Shown here: positions 26,707-37,800 of the stretch, piece after piece
Layout of the letters: the number at the start of each line of letters is the position of its first letter
Position numbering within the stretch: position 1 is the stretch's first letter
Source of the DNA: Thermoplasmata archaeon
GTDB taxonomy: Archaea; Thermoplasmatota; Thermoplasmata; GCA-020350865
DNA: 64,000 nt
Assembly: GCA_020348445.1 (NCBI GenBank)
Contig: CP070751.1
Location: 3,434,248-3,498,247 of the forward strand
Direction of reading: 5' to 3'
Program-made: the position numbers and the translations under genes
Notes under the pieces: model-generated
The model's database searches: none
Seen by the model: only the letters and a program-made list of their open reading frames with translations
Told to the model about the DNA's origin: nothing

Positions 26707-28266
26707 GTGAATAAAGAGGAAGTAACTGGTATAGGGGAAGTGGTATCAGCAAGTGTACTTTCAGGTCTTGAGGTCAAGCTGGCTCTGGACAATCCTGAGG
26801 ATTTGAGAATAGGCTACCCCGCCATAGTGGAGGGAAAAAAATACGACTTCTACTGCATGGTTCATGATATAATCAACGAGAAGATGGAGATCGCCGAGAG
26901 ATTAGCGGGCTCGAACTTAAAAGAGTCGGTTGTACCTGTTTCTGACCTGCACGAAGGTTACGGAGGAAGGATATTTTATTCAAAGGCAAAGCTCAAACCC
27001 ATCCAGCTCATCGAAAAAGGAAGTGGGAAACTTTCTGAGCCTGAGACAATACCTCCCTACTTCTCGGAGACGAGGCACGCATCAAAAAGTGATGTTGAGA
27101 AGCTTTATGAAGTTACTCCGAGTTCGGCTCCGATAGGCAGCTTAAGAGGAGTAGCAAAATTCGATGTGAACATCGATTTCGGCAAGTTGGTTAAAAAGCC
27201 TTTTGGCATCTTTGGAAGGACAGGCTCTGGAAAAAGCATATTCAACAAGATACTCTGCACCTCGATTTTGGCAAGGAATAATGCGAACATACTAATATTT
27301 GACATGCACTCCGAGTACGGTATTTATTCAAAAACCGACAACACAGAGGGATTGAAATTTTTCTTCCCAGAAAAAGTGGAGATCTTCTCGTTGGATTTCG
27401 AAAACAAGGAGGCTAAACCCTTTATCATATCACCTAAAGAGATCAGACCCGCAGATATAATTGTAGCGTTCCAGGACCTTTCAGGAGGGATGATCGATGC
27501 TTTATTTGCGGTAAATAGGCACAAGAGCGATTTAGATCTCGTAACAGCCATTCAAAATGCAGATCCTGAGGATTTCAGGGAAGGTGAGCTGCATCCCACA
27601 TCTCTCTCTGCATTGCAGAGGAGGATTGCCAGAATAGATAGGTTTCAGTTCGTAAGAGAAACAGAATCGGAAGCTTTCGGAATGATTCAGGGCCTTGTAA
27701 AGGCCGGAAAATCCATAGTGCTTGACTTTGGTAGGTACGGTACAAATCAAATGGCCTACCTGTTTGTTGCCAACGTGCTGGCAAGGAGATTCTTTGACCT
27801 GTATACAGAACACAACGAGGATTATCCCAGGCTGGTTATATTCTTAGAAGAGGCACATAAATTCTTGGAGCCTGGTATTGCTCAGTTCACAATATTTGAC
27901 AGGCTTGCAAGGGAGACCAGGAAGTTCAATCTCATTTTGGCACTTATAGACCAGAGACCCTCGAGAATAGATGACGAGGTGCGAAGCCAGCTGGCCAATA
28001 GACTGGTTCTGTCCCTAAAGGAGCCTTCTGACATGTCCTCTGCCTTAGCTGGTGTCCCTGACAGAAGTGCCTGGGAGAACATTGTGGGCACCATTCCACC
28101 CAGGACTGTTGTTGTATTTGGTGATGCCATAAGGGTGCCCACGGTAATAGATGTGATGCATTACAATGCCAAGAATGTCAAAAGAGGTATAATCGGAGAT
28201 AACAAGGATTTAGATGGTGTCCAAATAAAGAAGATTGCTGAGAAGGCCGACGAGATATTTGGATGA
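26707..28266 (+). CDS. herA: DNA translocase/helicase HerA
   Basis: This 519-residue FtsK/HerA-class hexameric motor has an N-terminal HAS barrel (about 1-85), Walker A FGRTGSGKS, Walker B VIFLEEAHKFLEPG and an arginine-finger region DQRPSRIDDEVRSQ. HerA with NurA processes DNA ends alongside Mre11-Rad50. I place the start at the second GTG (26707), 5 bases after GGGAGG; GTG at 26701 overlapping the nurA stop is an alternative. The ATGA overlap at the 3' end couples it to the next gene. Confidence 0.95.
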   Translation: MNKEEVTGIGEVVSASVLSGLEVKLALDNPEDLRIGYPAIVEGKKYDFYCMVHDIINEKMEIAERLAGSNLKESVVPVSDLHEGYGGRIFYSKAKLKPIQLIEKGSGKLSEPETIPPYFSETRHASKSDVEKLYEVTPSSAPIGSLRGVAKFDVNIDFGKLVKKPFGIFGRTGSGKSIFNKILCTSILARNNANILIFDMHSEYGIYSKTDNTEGLKFFFPEKVEIFSLDFENKEAKPFIISPKEIRPADIIVAFQDLSGGMIDALFAVNRHKSDLDLVTAIQNADPEDFREGELHPTSLSALQRRIARIDRFQFVRETESEAFGMIQGLVKAGKSIVLDFGRYGTNQMAYLFVANVLARRFFDLYTEHNEDYPRLVIFLEEAHKFLEPGIAQFTIFDRLARETRKFNLILALIDQRPSRIDDEVRSQLANRLVLSLKEPSDMSSALAGVPDRSAWENIVGTIPPRTVVVFGDAIRVPTVIDVMHYNAKNVKRGIIGDNKDLDGVQIKKIAEKADEIFG

Positions 28267-28793
28267 GCTTACAGGTGATTAGTTTGAGGTACGACGGTGA
28301 GAGTAAAATACCTGACGGTTATACTGATAAAGAGAAAGAAGAGATAGAAACCACTATCAGGGAGTTTGAGCATCAGTTCGCTTTTGTCGAGGAATTCGGT
28401 GAGAGTGCCCTTACGATATGGAAGAGGATCAACGAGGAAAGGGGATTTAAAAAGGGCAAATTCCTGATTAAAAAGTATGGAATAGAGGGAGATGATATCC
28501 AGGCGGTAAAGAGGCTCATAGAAGCCTACATAGAAGACGACCCAGGAAGAACAGCAAAGCCAGATATCATGATAAAAAAAGGTAAGTTAATTATTGAGAG
28601 CAATGGATTTTGTCCTTTAATAATATCAGCGAAAATTTTAAAAATCGACATGAAATATACATGCCCGTATTCCACAAGACCCTACTTCCTTGCAATGTGC
28701 AGGGCCGTGAATCAGAAGGTAAAGCATAAGAATACCAAATGGAGGGCGGAAGGAGAAAAAGTATGTCAGGAGGTATTTTGGATAGAGGGATAA
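28263..28793 (+). CDS. Unknown protein in the repair operon, with conserved-looking cysteines
   Basis: The 176-residue product begins inside the herA stop (ATGA), so it is almost certainly translated with the repair genes. The first ~85 residues are helical and charged; the second half is alpha/beta with four Cys (NGFCPLI, YTCPYSTRPY, AMCRAV, KVCQEVFW). The Cys and the RPYF..MCRAVN segment recall small-molecule-binding V4R-like or ATC-hydrolase-like domains, but this is a guess. A zinc or Fe-S site is possible. It could be an accessory factor of HerA-NurA or a redox sensor. Confidence 0.65.
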   Translation: MSLQVISLRYDGESKIPDGYTDKEKEEIETTIREFEHQFAFVEEFGESALTIWKRINEERGFKKGKFLIKKYGIEGDDIQAVKRLIEAYIEDDPGRTAKPDIMIKKGKLIIESNGFCPLIISAKILKIDMKYTCPYSTRPYFLAMCRAVNQKVKHKNTKWRAEGEKVCQEVFWIEG

Positions 28794-28796
28794 GCA

Positions 28797-29225
28797 ATGG
28801 CCATCATAAGGGATGCTAAGAAGAGGGATCTGGAGCAGATCAACAATATACTGGAGATAAATGGACAGATCGCCGATGTTAGAAAGGAGGATATTAAAGG
28901 TTTTGTTGTCGTAGAGGAGAATAGAAGTGTTGTGGGCTGCGGTATGTTAAAGGAATACAAGGACAGTGTCGAGATAAGCAAGGTATCTGTTCTTCCCAAT
29001 CACCAAGGAAAGGGTTATGGGATGGAGATAGTGCTGACCCTTGTTGGAAGGGTGAGGGGAAGGCCGTGCTGGCTTTTATCTGTCCATTCACACAGTTTCT
29101 GGGAGCTCTTCGATTTCCATGTAGTACCTAAAGAAGAGGAGCCTGAGAGGATGAAAAGGCAGTGCAGGCACTGCGATCGAAGAAGTGGTTGCGACAGGGT
29201 GGTTATGTTCAAGAAGGGGATCTAG
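28797..29225 (+). CDS. GNAT-family N-acetyltransferase with C-terminal Cys cluster
   Basis: The 142-residue protein has the GNAT core: IIRDAKKRDLEQINNIL, GFVVVEENRSVVGCGMLKEY, and the acetyl-CoA loop SVLPNHQGKGYGMEIV with the Q-x-x-G-x-G pattern. The tail has CRHCDRRSGCDR, which could bind zinc with the nearby His. It is the last gene of the repair operon (3 bases after the previous stop). The substrate is unknown; acetylation of a repair protein or an amino acid are both possible. Confidence 0.82.
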   Translation: MAIIRDAKKRDLEQINNILEINGQIADVRKEDIKGFVVVEENRSVVGCGMLKEYKDSVEISKVSVLPNHQGKGYGMEIVLTLVGRVRGRPCWLLSVHSHSFWELFDFHVVPKEEEPERMKRQCRHCDRRSGCDRVVMFKKGI

Positions 29226-29285
29226 TATCATCTCGATTCCCAAGTATTCTGAAAAATCAAATATCCTAATCTTTGGGATTATTCT

Positions 29286-31739
29286 TTACTCAGGCGGAGG
29301 GGGTGGAGGAGGTGGAGGGGGAGGTGGTGGAGGCAATTTCTTTTCTGTTTTTGGTGGGGGTGGAGGGGGAGGTGATTTCGATTCTTTCTCCGAGGGCAAA
29401 GGAGTTGGTGGAGGTGATTGAGCTTCAGACTCTGATGGTAGAGGAGTTGGTTGAGATGATGGCTTTGGCTTTGTAAATTTCGGTTTAGCCCTTTCTCTCT
29501 CTTGAGAAGTATAGGGTCTTTCCTCCGAAGGCTCTGGGCTTACCTTTATGAGCTCCCCAAAAGGAACACCTTCCCATTCTGGAATTGGGGCCACCTTCGG
29601 TCTACTTGCCATCCTCCTCTTAACTAACACAGCAATGATGCAAATGATAACTGCAGCTATTAAAGCCGGCAATATCAGGCTCCAGTTCACATCTGGAAAT
29701 TCTTCTTTTTCCCACTTACTTGAGTCCAAAGGAAACGCATCCTCATCATCAGGGTGCCCGTCATTATCATCGTCGGTATCTGCATTGTTGCCCACACCAT
29801 CTTTGTCTGTATCCAGCCATTCTGTGGAATTCAAGGGAAAGTCATCCTCGTCATCCAAGTATTCGTCATTGTCGTCATCTGCATCCAATGAATCAGGGAT
29901 GAGATCCCCATCGGTGTCTGTTGGTATGGAGCCGGAGTTAAGCGGATCAGAACCTTCGGATTCTTCTATTGTATCGCTATAGCCGTCATTGTCATCGTCC
30001 AGGTCCGTGTTGTCTCCGATTCCATCGGAATCTGTATCCAGCCATTCTGTTTCGTTTAAAGGGAAATCATCGTTTACGTCCAGGTACCCATCATTATCGT
30101 CATCGCTGTCTTCAAGATCCGGAGTGCCATCATCATCTGTATCAATTAATAAATCAGTAGCATCCAGACTTTGGTCAAAGTATGCTTCAGAATAAGTCCC
30201 TGTGTTTATATTAAGATCAATATAGATAAATGTCCAGGCACTTATTTCAAAATCTGTTTTATTATCGATAAATGAGAGCGGGATAATAATTCGTAATGTG
30301 GATGTCCCAAAACCAAATGCGTCAACGTCCTGTATTTCTCCTGTAGCTTCATTTTCAATATCTGTTATACCCAGGCCACTGTGTACAATGTAGTCACTGT
30401 CCTCAGCGTCTTTTGGATCGTCTGTTTCATCCATATAAAGTCTCAGTGCATAAACGATATAATCGGAATCTTCTACATGGTCTTGTACAATCCCCACCAC
30501 ACTCATTTCATAAAGGAGATAATCACCAACCTTCCATATGGAAATATTGGTCATGTCAATATTTGGATATCCACCGACCTGCACTTCAGTTTCGTTCATG
30601 ACATCTTGGGTGCCATCCTCCATAGAAAAAAGAGTTTTCTCTGCTACATAAACTGTCATGGAATCCTGAGAATGATGGCCTTGCTTGGTTGTTACACTTA
30701 AAGTCACAGTGAAAATTCCTCCATTTGGGTAAGTATGTTTGGGGGCATCTCCCTGCGCATCTTCTTGTATCCCATCAGAATCATTAAAGTCCCACGATTT
30801 ATTCACGATTGTTCCATAATCAATGGTTTCATCATATAAACCAAAATCGATTTCTTGATTTATTGAGATGAAAATGGTGCCATTTAGATCTGCCCTTTCC
30901 ATAATTAAAGGATATCGGTCTTCTGCCCCTCCTGATATGCCATAGGGAGTATCGCCAATACCGTCTTTATTTTCATCTTCTCCCGTATAATCTTCCCAGT
31001 AATTACCCTTTGAACCGTTATCCCATTGATTTGAGCCTTCATCATATGCATTTAAGGTATTGTCACTTTGGATATTATTGTGAAAAATAGTGTTGTTGTT
31101 TGATGAATCCTCTAGATAGATGCCATAATAATTATCAGAGACATTGTTTGCTAAGATGCTGTTATTTAATGCTCTCCAAAGATGAATTCCAGATCCTTTG
31201 CTTGATGTTATATTATTATTAATGATGTTGTTGAATGTGCATCTAAATACCGAGGTCCCTATCACTGAGTAACCATCAAAAAAGATTCCATCATTATTAT
31301 TTGATGAGATGTCGTTGTTTTTTATGATGTTGTCTGAGGATACATAAAAATAGATACCATGCTTGTTATTTGAAATGATCGAGTTCTCTACAGTTCCATT
31401 CTTAACACGGTGAAGGTAAATTCCATATTCTGATGATCCACCGTCATGCACATAACAATTTCTTATTATGAAATAAACATCGGTATCCCTGATTTCTATT
31501 CCATTTGCACCTGAGGACGTAATATCGTAATCCTCTATAATATAGGGATCTCCCTGGCTTCCATCCCCAGTCCAACCTTCATTTGCAGCCTGTGCAGCAA
31601 AATCACTATCTCCATTGATGAGTATGGGATCATGGAGAGTGTAGCCACTCACCACTTCCAAATCATATGAAATGGATCCGAGAAATCCAAAGAACGCCAT
31701 CAATGCTATAATGCATATCGATGACAACTTGCTCTTCAT
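29286..31739 (-). CDS. Giant surface protein: beta-helix, PKD, thrombospondin-3 repeats, polyproline tail
   Basis: The 817-residue protein has an N-terminal signal peptide (MKSKLSSICIIALMAFFGFLG). Next is a right-handed parallel beta-helix of NosD type (about 75-270, repeated N-x-I/G-I-Y rungs), a PKD-like domain (about 295-375, NKSWDFNDSDG), a ~135-residue module shared with the next gene (starts EVQVGGYPNIDMTNISIW), calcium-binding thrombospondin type 3 repeats (about 530-670, DTDSDGIGDNTDLDDDNDG), one membrane helix (about 690-710), and a cytoplasmic tail rich in Pro/Ser/Glu ending in runs of 14 Pro. It is probably a sugar-binding or structural adhesin. The poly-Pro tail creates an antisense Gly-rich frame that is not a gene. 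Confidence 0.85.
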   Translation of the reverse strand: MKSKLSSICIIALMAFFGFLGSISYDLEVVSGYTLHDPILINGDSDFAAQAANEGWTGDGSQGDPYIIEDYDITSSGANGIEIRDTDVYFIIRNCYVHDGGSSEYGIYLHRVKNGTVENSIISNNKHGIYFYVSSDNIIKNNDISSNNNDGIFFDGYSVIGTSVFRCTFNNIINNNITSSKGSGIHLWRALNNSILANNVSDNYYGIYLEDSSNNNTIFHNNIQSDNTLNAYDEGSNQWDNGSKGNYWEDYTGEDENKDGIGDTPYGISGGAEDRYPLIMERADLNGTIFISINQEIDFGLYDETIDYGTIVNKSWDFNDSDGIQEDAQGDAPKHTYPNGGIFTVTLSVTTKQGHHSQDSMTVYVAEKTLFSMEDGTQDVMNETEVQVGGYPNIDMTNISIWKVGDYLLYEMSVVGIVQDHVEDSDYIVYALRLYMDETDDPKDAEDSDYIVHSGLGITDIENEATGEIQDVDAFGFGTSTLRIIIPLSFIDNKTDFEISAWTFIYIDLNINTGTYSEAYFDQSLDATDLLIDTDDDGTPDLEDSDDDNDGYLDVNDDFPLNETEWLDTDSDGIGDNTDLDDDNDGYSDTIEESEGSDPLNSGSIPTDTDGDLIPDSLDADDDNDEYLDDEDDFPLNSTEWLDTDKDGVGNNADTDDDNDGHPDDEDAFPLDSSKWEKEEFPDVNWSLILPALIAAVIICIIAVLVKRRMASRPKVAPIPEWEGVPFGELIKVSPEPSEERPYTSQERERAKPKFTKPKPSSQPTPLPSESEAQSPPPTPLPSEKESKSPPPPPPPKTEKKLPPPPPPPPPPPPPPE

Positions 31740-31870
31740 TTTGCCCCATCCTTTTAAATCCTTATGGGATTTCTTCCTATCAATCTTTCGCTATTTAGGG
31801 ATTTAACAATCACTTTCGATTGTGTCTTTAGCTTTGTAATCCTTTTTTGTGGGTCTTAATTAAAACGTCC

Positions 31871-34800
31871 TTATTGCGGTCCTATCGTGGTCAGCTCACC
31901 ACACATGGGACACCTGGCCACCATTGGCTGCTCAGGAATCGGTGCCGAAAAGGGATTCTGGCAATGTGGACATTTGTAGCTGAAAGCCACTGGTTGATAG
32001 GGAGGAACCTGCTCCGCTTCTCCAATTTCTGCTAAACCAACCTCCCCTTCAGGGGGCGCCTCCCCCTCCGTAACTATCCCTCCAAAAGCAACCTCACCTT
32101 CTGGGGCCAGGCCTTCTTCTGCGGCCTTACCTCTTTTCCTTTGTATCAATAATAAAACAACGATAACAACGATTACAACTGCCACGACAACCAATATAAT
32201 CCAGATCATACCATCTGAGGGTTCCTCGTCTGCCTTTTTCCATTTGCTTGAATCCAAGGGAAATGCATCCTCAGTATCTGGATGCCCGTCATCGTCGTCG
32301 TCTGTATCTGCATTGTTGCCGATACCATCTCCATCTGTGTCGAGCCATTCAGAAGCATCCAAGGGAAAGGCGTCTTCATCATCCAAGTAGCCATCATCGT
32401 CGTCGTCGGTATCTGCATTGTTGCCTTCTCCGTCGGAGTCGGTGTCAAGCCACTCAGTAGAATCTAAAGGAAACGCATCATCTACATCTGAATATCCATC
32501 ACCATCATCATCAGCGTCTGCGTTGTTACCAATTTCATCGGAATCAGTGTCTATCCATTCTGTGTTATCCAAGGGAAATGCATCGTTATCATCCAAATGT
32601 CCATCATTATCGTCGTCAACATCTTCCACATCCGGAGTGCCATCGTTATCTGTGTCTAATAGCAAATCAATGGCATCCAGGCTCGTATCAATGAAAGCTT
32701 CTTCATATGTTCCAGATATTAGATCGAAGTTAACATATATAATTGAGTTAGCATCTATCTTAAAGTCAGTTCTATCGTTTATGAATGAAAGAGGGATAAG
32801 GATTTTTAAGGTTGAATTACCAAAGCCAAAGGCTTCAAGGGATTGTGATTCTTGAGAGGTCGTATTTTCAATGCTCACCATGCCTAAAATACAATTAATT
32901 GTGAAGTCAGCATCATCATTATTTTCAGGATCATCGGTTTCGTCCATAAAGAGATATAAGCCATAGTAGTAAATATCGGATTCCACAATCTGGTCCTGGA
33001 TAGCCCCTACTACTTCCACTTCATATAGGAGGTAATCTCCAACTTTCCATATCGAGATGTTGGTCATATCGATATTTGGATATCCGCCAACCTGCACCTC
33101 ATTCTCGTCCATGACGTCCCCGATCTCATCGATCAGTAAGATCAATGACTCGTTGATGATGTATACCTCAAACCAAATGATAGCATCATTTCCAAAGGTA
33201 TCGTTTGCCTTGATATGTACCATAATCCGGCCATCGGACCACGAAGAGGTGTTGATAATGTACGGAGGTGCTAGTGTAGAATATTCTCCCCCATCTATCG
33301 AGTACATTACAGCGTCCGTATCAGGATCCGTGATATCGAGTTGGATTAATTTCCCGATAGAAATAATGGAATGGTTAAGATCGGGATCAATTGTGATGGT
33401 TGGAGGTGTGGAATCAATTGTGAAGAAGAACCAGGAAGAATTTGAATTGTTTGTTATGTCTATAGCATTGATCAATACTGTGTAATCTCCAGACTCCCAG
33501 CCTGATGTTGGGATTTCAAAAGGATCTGAGAATGGAATGTCTACGCCTTGGTTTACAGAATAATTAGCTTGGAACAGATTTGGATCAACTACTGAAAAGT
33601 CCAGGAGTGTTCCTCCTCCAATGAGTGTGTTGTTCTCGGGTGAATTCAGAACGATTGCAGGTGGTGTCGAATCCACTGTAAAGACAAACCATAAAGAAAC
33701 AGAGTTGCCCACCATGTCCAGCGCGTTAATTTGAACTATGTAATCATCATCTGTCCATCCAGTTGTAGTGATATTAAATGGATCGGAAAGTGAGATGTTG
33801 GCTCCCCCGTTAACAGAATAGTTGACTTGTAGTAGGTTTTCATCGACAATTAAAAAGTCTAAAACTGTTCCCTCATTTATAATAGCGTTGTCTTCGGGAG
33901 ACACCAAGATGATATCAGGTGGTATATCATCAATTGTAATATTATACCAGGAAGAATTTAAATTCCCTGCCAAATCCGTTGTATTGATTAGGATAATATA
34001 ATTCCCATCTGACCAGCCTGAGGTGGAAATATTGAATGGATCCAAAAGGGGAGTTTCGACCCCTCCATTTACAGAATAGTTAACATGCAAAAGATTTGAA
34101 TCTATGATAGAAAAGTTAAGAACTGTTCCTTCATCTATTATTGAGTTGTTTCCTGGGGACCCAAAGATAATAATGGGTGGTGTGGAATCAATTGTAAAGT
34201 AATACCAAGAGGAATTTGAGTTTCCAGCCATATCCACTGCATTTATTTGGACAGTATAATCTCCGTCCGCCAAATCAAATATCGAGATGTTAAAGGGATC
34301 TAATAAAGAAATGTTGACTCCTCCGTTTATGGAATAATTGACATGCACTAAATGTGGGTCGGAAATTGTGAAGTTTAGAATCGTGCTGTTATGTATGACT
34401 GAATTATTTTCCGGTGTATTTAGAATGATAATTGGTTTGCTAGAATCGACTGTGAAGTTAAACCAGGAGGAATTTGAGTTTCCTGCCTTATCCAAGGCAT
34501 TGATTTGGACTGTGTAATTTCCATCTGCCCATCCTGCTGTAGAAATATCAAAGGGATCTGAGAGGGAAATGATAGAACCCCCATTTATAGAATAGTTTGT
34601 ATTATTAAAATTGGATTCATCAATAGAAAAGTCGAGGATAGTTCCATTTGGAATAACTGAGTTGTTTTCAGGACTGTTTAATAGAACCTGAGGTTTTGTG
34701 GAATCTATAGTGAATGAAAACACTGAGGAATTAATATTGCCCGCTTCATCAATTGTATTTATTTGAATATTATAAACATCATCTGACCACCCTGTGGTGG

Positions 34801-37800
34801 GAATATCATAAGGATCTGTAAGTGGGTTGTTTACTCCTCCGTTTACAGAGTAATTGACATGTGATAGATGCAAGTCTATTATAGAGAAGTCAAGAACCGT
34901 TCCCTCTGTAATCACTGCGTTATTCTCAGGAGTATTCAATATGATTTGAGGCAATGTTGTATCAACTGTAAAGAAATACCAGGATGAATTTGAGTTTCCT
35001 ACCAAATCCACGGTATTGATTTGGATTGTATAATCTCCATCAAGCCAGCCAGAAGTGGATATATCAAAGGGATCTGAAAGAGGGATGTTAGGTTCTCCGT
35101 TTATGGAATAGTTGGCTTGCATTAAATGAGGATCGGTAATTGAAAGGTCTATAATTGCCCCACTGAGTATAATTGAGTTATTTTCTGGTGAATTAAGCTG
35201 GATTATGGGTTTTGTTGAATCAATGGTAAATAAAAAAGACAAGGAGTATCGATTTCCTGCTGCATCATCGGCAATTATTGTAATTATGTAACTTCCATCA
35301 GCCCAACCAGTAGTGGGAATATCATAAGGTGATGTAAGCGTTTGCTCTGATCCAAAATTAATAGTATATTTGGTTTGTGAGAGGTGAGGGTCGTCAATAG
35401 AGAAGTTCAATGATGTGCCACTGGGGATGATAGATTCATTCGCCGGAGAGTTCAAAATGATCGTAGGTGGTACCGAATCTATCGTAAAGTTATACCAGGA
35501 GAAAGCTGTGTTCCCAGCCGTATCTTGGGCATTAATTTGAACTTTGTAGACTCCATCTGTCCAACCGCTGGTGGTTATGTCATATGGATCAGAGAGAGGG
35601 GTATCGACTCCTGCATTTACAGAATAATTGACGTGATCTAGATTTGAATCAGAAACCGAGAAGTCCAATAGAGTATCTGCAGGGATAATGGAGTTGTTAA
35701 CAGGGGAATTGAGCTGGATTGTGGGTTTTGTGGAATCTATAGTAAAGAAGAACAAGGATGAATTTAGGTTTCCTACTATATCTTCTGCATTGATTAGTAT
35801 AGTGTATCCTCCGTCTGCCCATCCCGATGTCGATATATCATATGGATCAGTGAATAAAACATCAGGTTCACCATTTCTGGAGTAGGTGACCTGACTTAAA
35901 TTGGGATCTATAATAGAGAAGTCCAATATTGTGCCACTGGGAATGACTGAATTGTTAAACGGGCTGTTTAAAATAATTGTAGGTTTGGTTGAATCTATTA
36001 TAAAGGAGTACCAGGAAGAGTTTGAGTTTCCTGCCTGATCTTGCGCATTAATTTGAACTGTGTAGTCTCCATCAGACCAAACGCCGGTGGAAATGTCATA
36101 TGGATCTGAGAGTGGAGTATCAACTCCTGCATTTACTGAATAATTGACGTGATCTAGGTTTGGATCAAAAACCGAAAAGTCCAAGATAGTACCAGCAGGG
36201 ATAATAGAGTTATTAACAGGGGAATTAAGCTGAATTATTGGTTTTGTGGAATCGATTGTAAAGTTGAACCATGAAATGGTTGAATTCCCTGCAATATCTA
36301 ATGCATTGATCTGAACAGTATAGTCTTCATCTGCCCATCCCGATGTCGATATATCGAAAGGATCAGAGAGTGAAATATTCAATTCTCCATTTACGGAATA
36401 ATTGACGTGATCTAGGTTGGGTTCAATTATAGAGAAATCTAAAATAGTACCAGCTGGGATGATTGAGTTATTTGCTGGGGCGTTTAAGATGATTATTGGA
36501 GAAGCAGAATCTAATGTAAAGAAGTACCAGGAAGAGTTTGAGTTTCCTGCCTCATCTTGCGCATTAATTTGAACTGTATAGCCTCCATCAGCCCATCCAA
36601 CTGTTGATATATTATATGGAGCCGGGAGTGTGACATTCGAGCCGCCATTAACTGAATAATTGACGTGATCTAGGTTTATATCAATCACAGAAAAGTTCAA
36701 AAATGTTCCACCAGGGATTAGGGAATTATTTGCAGGTGAATTAAGAGATATGAAGGGTTTAATTGAATCGATTGTAAAGAAGAAAATCCGAAGGATAGAA
36801 TGATTGCTAAGATCTGTGGCATTTATCGTTACGTTATGTAATCCCTCAATCCAACCTGAGGTTGAAATATCAAATGGTTCTGGGAAAGTCTGTTCTATTC
36901 CGCCATCTATGGAATAATTTACAATATCGAGATCCTCATCATAAACGAGGAAATCAAGGATTACACCTGGTTGGATTACAGAATTGTTTAAAGGATAAAT
37001 CAATTGAATTCTGGGACCTATTCCTTCAATTGGTCCCATTAATGGATAGTAATCATATGATTTTCCTGTTACATTGTCGATATCTACATACCAATCATCC
37101 ACTATCCCATCGCTGCCTTCTATATCCTGATTATGGCCTGTATAGTTATCATATGCTCCTTCAATGGGCTCGTCAAAATCGCTCCAATAGTTACCACCGA
37201 TAGGATATGTCATGTTCCAAGTGTTATTACCATCCTCGTCATAAGCTTGGTACGTGTTGAACCAGAGGATATTATGGTAGATGAGGTTGTCACCAGATGT
37301 CAAGTAAATTCCATAATTGAAATTCATGGAGATGTTGTTCTTTGTGATGTTGTTGTCATGGGATAAGGTTTGTATATATATCCCATCGTTGTTGGAAAAT
37401 ATCCTGTTTGAAGTTATATTGTTGTTATCGCATAAAGATAAACGGATTCCCCACATACTGCCGGAAACGGTGTTGTTCTCGATGTTGTTCCCTGAAGAAG
37501 AATAAAGGAATATACCTCGCCAGTAAAAATTATGACTGAATATGCTGTTGTTAGATATATCGTTTTTATCTGATTCGGAAAGCCATATACCATAATTGGT
37601 GACATTAGAAATTTCACAGTTTTGAATTTCATTTCCTGTGGATTGCTCGATGTAAATTCCGTTCGTGGCGTTGGTGATATTGCAGAATTTAATAGTGGCA
37701 AGGCCTGTTGAGTTTATTTGGATTCCGGTCCAAGTGAACGAGTCATTTGAATTTGTGAACTTAATCATGTTAGGTGGATTCCCCACGGCCTTGAGGGTTC

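Noticed and set aside
29185..29421. Gly-rich open frame with long GGG runs
   Set aside because: It is the antisense of the polyproline tail of the surface protein; low complexity and no conserved start.
33148..37018. CRISPR-like repeat array
   Set aside because: Units are ~258 bp of continuous coding sequence without spacers; they are protein repeats.
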